A stretch of 64,000 nucleotides of DNA, taken from assembly GCA_000149265.1 (NCBI GenBank), contig CH002498.1:198298-262297 (forward strand), read 5' to 3'. Positions 63,401-64,000 of this stretch are shown here, piece after piece. The DNA comes from Ciona savignyi (taxonomy: Eukaryota; Chordata; Ascidiacea; Phlebobranchia; Cionidae). Each line of letters begins with the position of its first letter. Within the stretch, counting starts at the first letter, position 1. A program made the position numbers and the translations under genes. The notes beneath the pieces were generated by a model that worked only from the letters and a program-made list of their open reading frames with translations, had not been told where the DNA came from and ran no database searches.

Positions 63401-63775
63401 AATCATCAGTTGTCCTCGTCCCAGCATCAGGTGTGTATGATTCAAACTTCCCTTCAATTTGGTAGAACCCATTAATCCACTGGGTTCAGGCAATGTCCGT
63501 TAAGTGCCTTGCCCAAGGACTAACATTTAACTCCAGAGACCGATAAAATACAAAAGTGGTACAGCCTTAAGTAACATTAGATGAGTAACCAGATAATTAT
63601 AATCCGCGCTTAACTGCTTCTATAGGATGACGTATCTGGAATGATACCAGATTCGTTGTCATTACACCGTCGGCCTAGAAGAGTTCTATCTCCTGATGGG
63701 AAATGCTTTATGAACTTGTGGTTCATACCACACTTTACTGAGGTGGTGGCAGCTTACAGAAGTTTGGATTATGAG
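39595..63775 (+). CDS. Large multi-exon protein, CCDC162/DUF4549-like (3' end outside window)
   Basis: Thirty exons on one strand, about 1,400 codons, with GT-AG junctions and consistent phases except where a run of N hides exon 18. The first four exons encode a helical N-terminus and a block (PEYFRRERE, LPLLLHQFY, LHMLRWCRFCEH) that I associate, from memory, with DUF4549 and the CCDC162 family (human CCDC162P is a relic). The rest is soluble, with no signal peptide, membrane helix or enzyme motif recognised. Function is unknown. The last exon in the window (63626-63775) ends at a donor, so the gene continues to the right. Introns are AT-rich, CpG-poor and SINE-filled. A profile search with the assembled protein would test the family call. 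Exon coordinates are given in the entries below. Confidence 0.88.
42693..42722 (-). repeat. SINE family A, tail fragment
   Basis: Only the reversed tail (ATAGGATAGGATATTTATG) remains, in intron 4 of the large gene. Confidence 0.5.
43137..43435 (+). repeat. SINE family A, full length, beside exon 5
   Basis: Complete copy ending TATCCTATCCTATCCTAAC, 30 bases before exon 5 of the large gene. The tail contains CTAAC, a good branch-point match, so the SINE may supply part of the splice signal. Confidence 0.88.
43686..43880 (-). repeat. SINE family A, diverged copy
   Basis: Starts GATTGGATATTTTTG and keeps the GTGAATGGGAAA and TTACCGGGGCTACTG blocks. Older than its neighbours. Confidence 0.6.
44036..44322 (-). 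repeat. SINE family A, near full length, beside exon 6
   Basis: Inverted copy starting ATAGGATAGGATTGG and ending at the reversed head about 23 bases before exon 6. Confidence 0.85.
45075..45595 (+). other. Intron 7 of the large gene, first part
   Basis: AT-rich, with a short TA-rich patch at 45245-45265. No exon seen. Confidence 0.5.
45596..45897 (+). repeat. SINE family A, full length, beside exon 8
   Basis: Head with GTTGCAGGTTCGAAACTG, a clear B box, and an ATCATGTCCTATTCTAACC tail, 33 bases before exon 8. Confidence 0.85.
46785..46995 (-). repeat. SINE family A, diverged copy beside exon 10
   Basis: Inverted copy lacking its tail. Recognised by ATTACTGCAGTGTGTTGTAC and TTCCCAAGGACATAAC. 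It ends about 32 bases before exon 10. Confidence 0.6.
47232..47335 (-). repeat. SINE family A, middle fragment
   Basis: GTGTCGGATTGCCTGAGCTATTGCAGT and TTTACTGGGTTCAAGCAATG keep the SINE order. Position: intron 10 of the large gene, 92 bases after the donor. Confidence 0.5.
48622..48857 (-). repeat. SINE family A, tail truncated
   Basis: Inverted copy with the middle and head well kept (GCAATCGTCAGATTACCTCG through TTAACCACTAGACTAATC). Confidence 0.8.
49886..50056 (+). repeat. SINE family A, 5'-truncated, beside exon 15
   Basis: Starts at the CCCAGTGGATTAATGGG block and runs to the ATCCTATCCTAACC tail, 43 bases before exon 15. Confidence 0.8.
50476..50555 (-). repeat. SINE family A, head fragment
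   Basis: AAGGGCCTTGCCTAAAGACA, CCAATTTCGAACTTGCAACC: the reversed head and first body block only. Confidence 0.5.
51655..51860 (+). repeat. tRNA-derived SINE, diverged, possibly composite
   Basis: The head resembles SINE family B (ATCAGCCGAGTAGTTAAGTA and a B-box-like TTCCGAATTCAATCC). The downstream ACACACTGTAATTGCTTTAG resembles the body of family A. It is either an old composite or a third family. Confidence 0.4.
51947..52222 (+). repeat. SINE family A, near full length, beside exon 18
   Basis: Head diverged, body and 3' signature kept, with almost no tail repeats. It ends 35 bases before exon 18. Confidence 0.8.
52258..52407 (+). other. Large gene, exon 18, mostly inside a run of N
   Basis: A good acceptor (TTATTTTCCAG) is followed by seven coding bases and then 143 unknown bases (52265-52407). 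The acceptor is a doubled CAGCAG, so splicing could include or skip one glutamine codon. Exon 17 ends and exon 19 starts in phase 0, so the hidden exon should be a multiple of three long. Where it ends cannot be seen. Confidence 0.5.
52745..52998 (+). repeat. SINE family A, beside exon 19
   Basis: About 45 bases of the middle are missing. The tail ATATCCTATCCTATCC runs straight into CATTTCTAG, the acceptor of exon 19, leaving about 7 bases between the element and the exon. Confidence 0.85.
55405..55676 (-). repeat. SINE family A, near full length, beside exon 23
   Basis: Inverted copy starting GATAGGATAGGATATTTATG. About 12 bases around the CCATTAATCC block are deleted. It ends 53 bases before exon 23. 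Confidence 0.85.
56026..56120 (-). repeat. SINE family A, 3' third only
   Basis: The reversed tail and the CAATCGTCATATCACC block are present; the rest is missing. It lies in intron 23. Confidence 0.75.
56121..56747 (+). other. Intron 23 remainder
   Basis: GC-richer stretch at 56220-56520, including a 64-codon open frame at 56226-56420 and phrases like AGGACTTCATTTTCCC and CCGGCCCACC. It looks like a decayed repeat of unknown type, not an exon: no acceptor/donor pair fits the frame. Confidence 0.35.
57205..59455 (+). repeat. 26-bp minisatellite, about 86 units, in intron 25
   Basis: The main unit is GGTATATTTTGTGCTGACTC followed by TTATTT (26 bp). Common variants have CTTTT, CTTTC or a 25-bp GATTTTATTT end. 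The order of variants repeats with a 414-bp period (14 units of 26 plus 2 of 25): the block from 57477 recurs at 57891 for at least 14 units. The first degenerate unit starts about 10 bases after the donor of exon 25. Confidence 0.95.
59456..60023 (+). other. Intron 25 remainder
   Basis: AT-rich. ATTCTATGTATTCCATTGCC at 59591-59610 and nearby text resemble 55291-55340 in intron 22 (TTCTGTGTATTCTAATGCC, TGGTTATATGTT, CTTTCTGTCCAT), so an unnamed repeat family seems to be shared by these two introns. Confidence 0.5.
60024..60095 (-). repeat. SINE family A, tail fragment beside exon 26
   Basis: GAATATTCATCTTTATCCCCGTGAATG followed by two further partial copies of the same phrase, 30 bases before exon 26. 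Confidence 0.5.
60568..61165 (+). other. Intron 27, first part
   Basis: No exon seen. A plus-strand open frame at 60543-60779 overlaps exon 27 in another frame and is not supported. Confidence 0.4.
61166..61344 (-). repeat. SINE family A with central deletion
   Basis: The reversed tail ATAGGATAGGATATTTATG joins directly to the AGAACCCATTAATTCGCTGG block, removing about 100 bases. The head is well kept. Confidence 0.8.
61345..61948 (+). other. Intron 27, last part
   Basis: AT-rich. A loose repeat at 61734-61850 (AATACAAAATTCTATCCTTT, AATACAAAATCTTTTCTAAA) is the only structure seen. Confidence 0.4.
62198..62410 (-). repeat. SINE family A, old diverged copy
   Basis: CAGTCAGACTAC, GTTTTGCATTGTGTTGAATATG and AAGTGCCTTGCACAAAAAAC keep the reversed SINE order. 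Confidence 0.5.
63362..63548 (-). repeat. SINE family A, partial, beside exon 30
   Basis: Lacks tail and head. The body from GACTGGGAAAACCAAGGAGC to TGCCTTGCCCAAGGAC is clear. It ends about 77 bases before exon 30. Confidence 0.75.
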
Positions 63776-63840
63776 GTATGGAAATGATTGTATTATTATG
63801 TGCTAAGTATGTGTATTCAACAGTTGATTTGTTTTAAATT

Positions 63841-64000
63841 GATAATTCTGAAAAAAAACTGGTGCTATAAATAAATTGTTAAAAAAGCATGTTTATTATA
63901 AATCGATAATTCTGAAAAAAATGGTACTATAAATCGATTGTTAAAAAAGCATGTTTATTATAAATCGATAATTCTGAAAAAAATGGTACTATAAATCGAT
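63841..64000. repeat. About 64-bp tandem repeat running off the window edge
   Basis: The unit starts GATAATTCTGAAAAAAA and includes TTGTTAAAAAAGCATGTTTA. Two full copies and the start of a third are visible, in the intron after exon 30. Confidence 0.85.

Larger units (their letters stand above)
53006..63775 (+). other. Large gene, exons 19-30
   Basis: Exons 53006-53127, 53533-53638, 54379-54504, 54950-55152, 55730-55882, 56748-56841, 57042-57194, 60126-60277, 60490-60567, 61949-62110, 62796-62940, 63626-63775. Recognisable stretches are PALKHLDMLEFHPTLG (exon 20), FEEFHMYLRLVQFEFANRKD (exon 23), RYIPPHLLLAVQELDENHLP (exon 24) and RMSLHAMRSQIVACYSAILN (exon 29). Exon 26 is a Ser/His-rich linker. 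Exon 27 (78 nt, phase 2 at both ends, weak acceptor) could be skipped without shifting the frame, so it may be a cassette exon or a misprediction. Confidence 0.82.

Overview
The window is animal nuclear DNA, most likely from an ascidian tunicate of the Ciona type. This is inferred from compact GT-AG genes, an intronless noggin, many copies of a tRNA-derived SINE with an ATCCT-type tail, and a sharp change from CpG-normal intergenic DNA to CpG-poor gene bodies. No bacterial, organellar or viral genes were seen. No computation or database search was run; all calls come from reading the sequence and from memory of protein families.

Layout: (1) 1-785, a small minus-strand gene for an unrecognised single-pass membrane protein (3 exons, about 91 aa). 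(2) 785-5045, intergenic DNA with copies of two SINE families. (3) 5046-30291, about 25 kb lacking the main SINE family. Its only recognisable gene is the intronless BMP antagonist noggin (23344-24006, +). It also holds two almost identical 464-bp inverted-repeat elements (16476-16939 and 17752-18214), copies of a second tRNA-Ser-like SINE, and two minisatellites at 29526-29990. (4) 30972-37415 (+), a complete 12-exon, 575-aa SLC6 neurotransmitter/amino-acid:sodium symporter, spliced by hand with all phases consistent. (5) 39595 to beyond 63775 (+), at least 30 exons (about 1,400 codons) of a large protein whose N-terminus resembles the DUF4549/CCDC162 family. It runs off the right edge, and one exon falls in a 143-bp run of N.

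The genes look unrelated in function: noggin is a secreted developmental signal antagonist, the SLC6 protein is a plasma-membrane transporter, and the large gene is uncharacterised. The most unusual material is in introns. A 2.25-kb, 26-bp minisatellite with a 414-bp higher-order repeat starts just after a splice donor (57205-59455). SINEs lie just upstream of 3' splice sites in eleven introns. A roughly 104-bp tandem triplication copies a working splice donor in the SLC6 gene.
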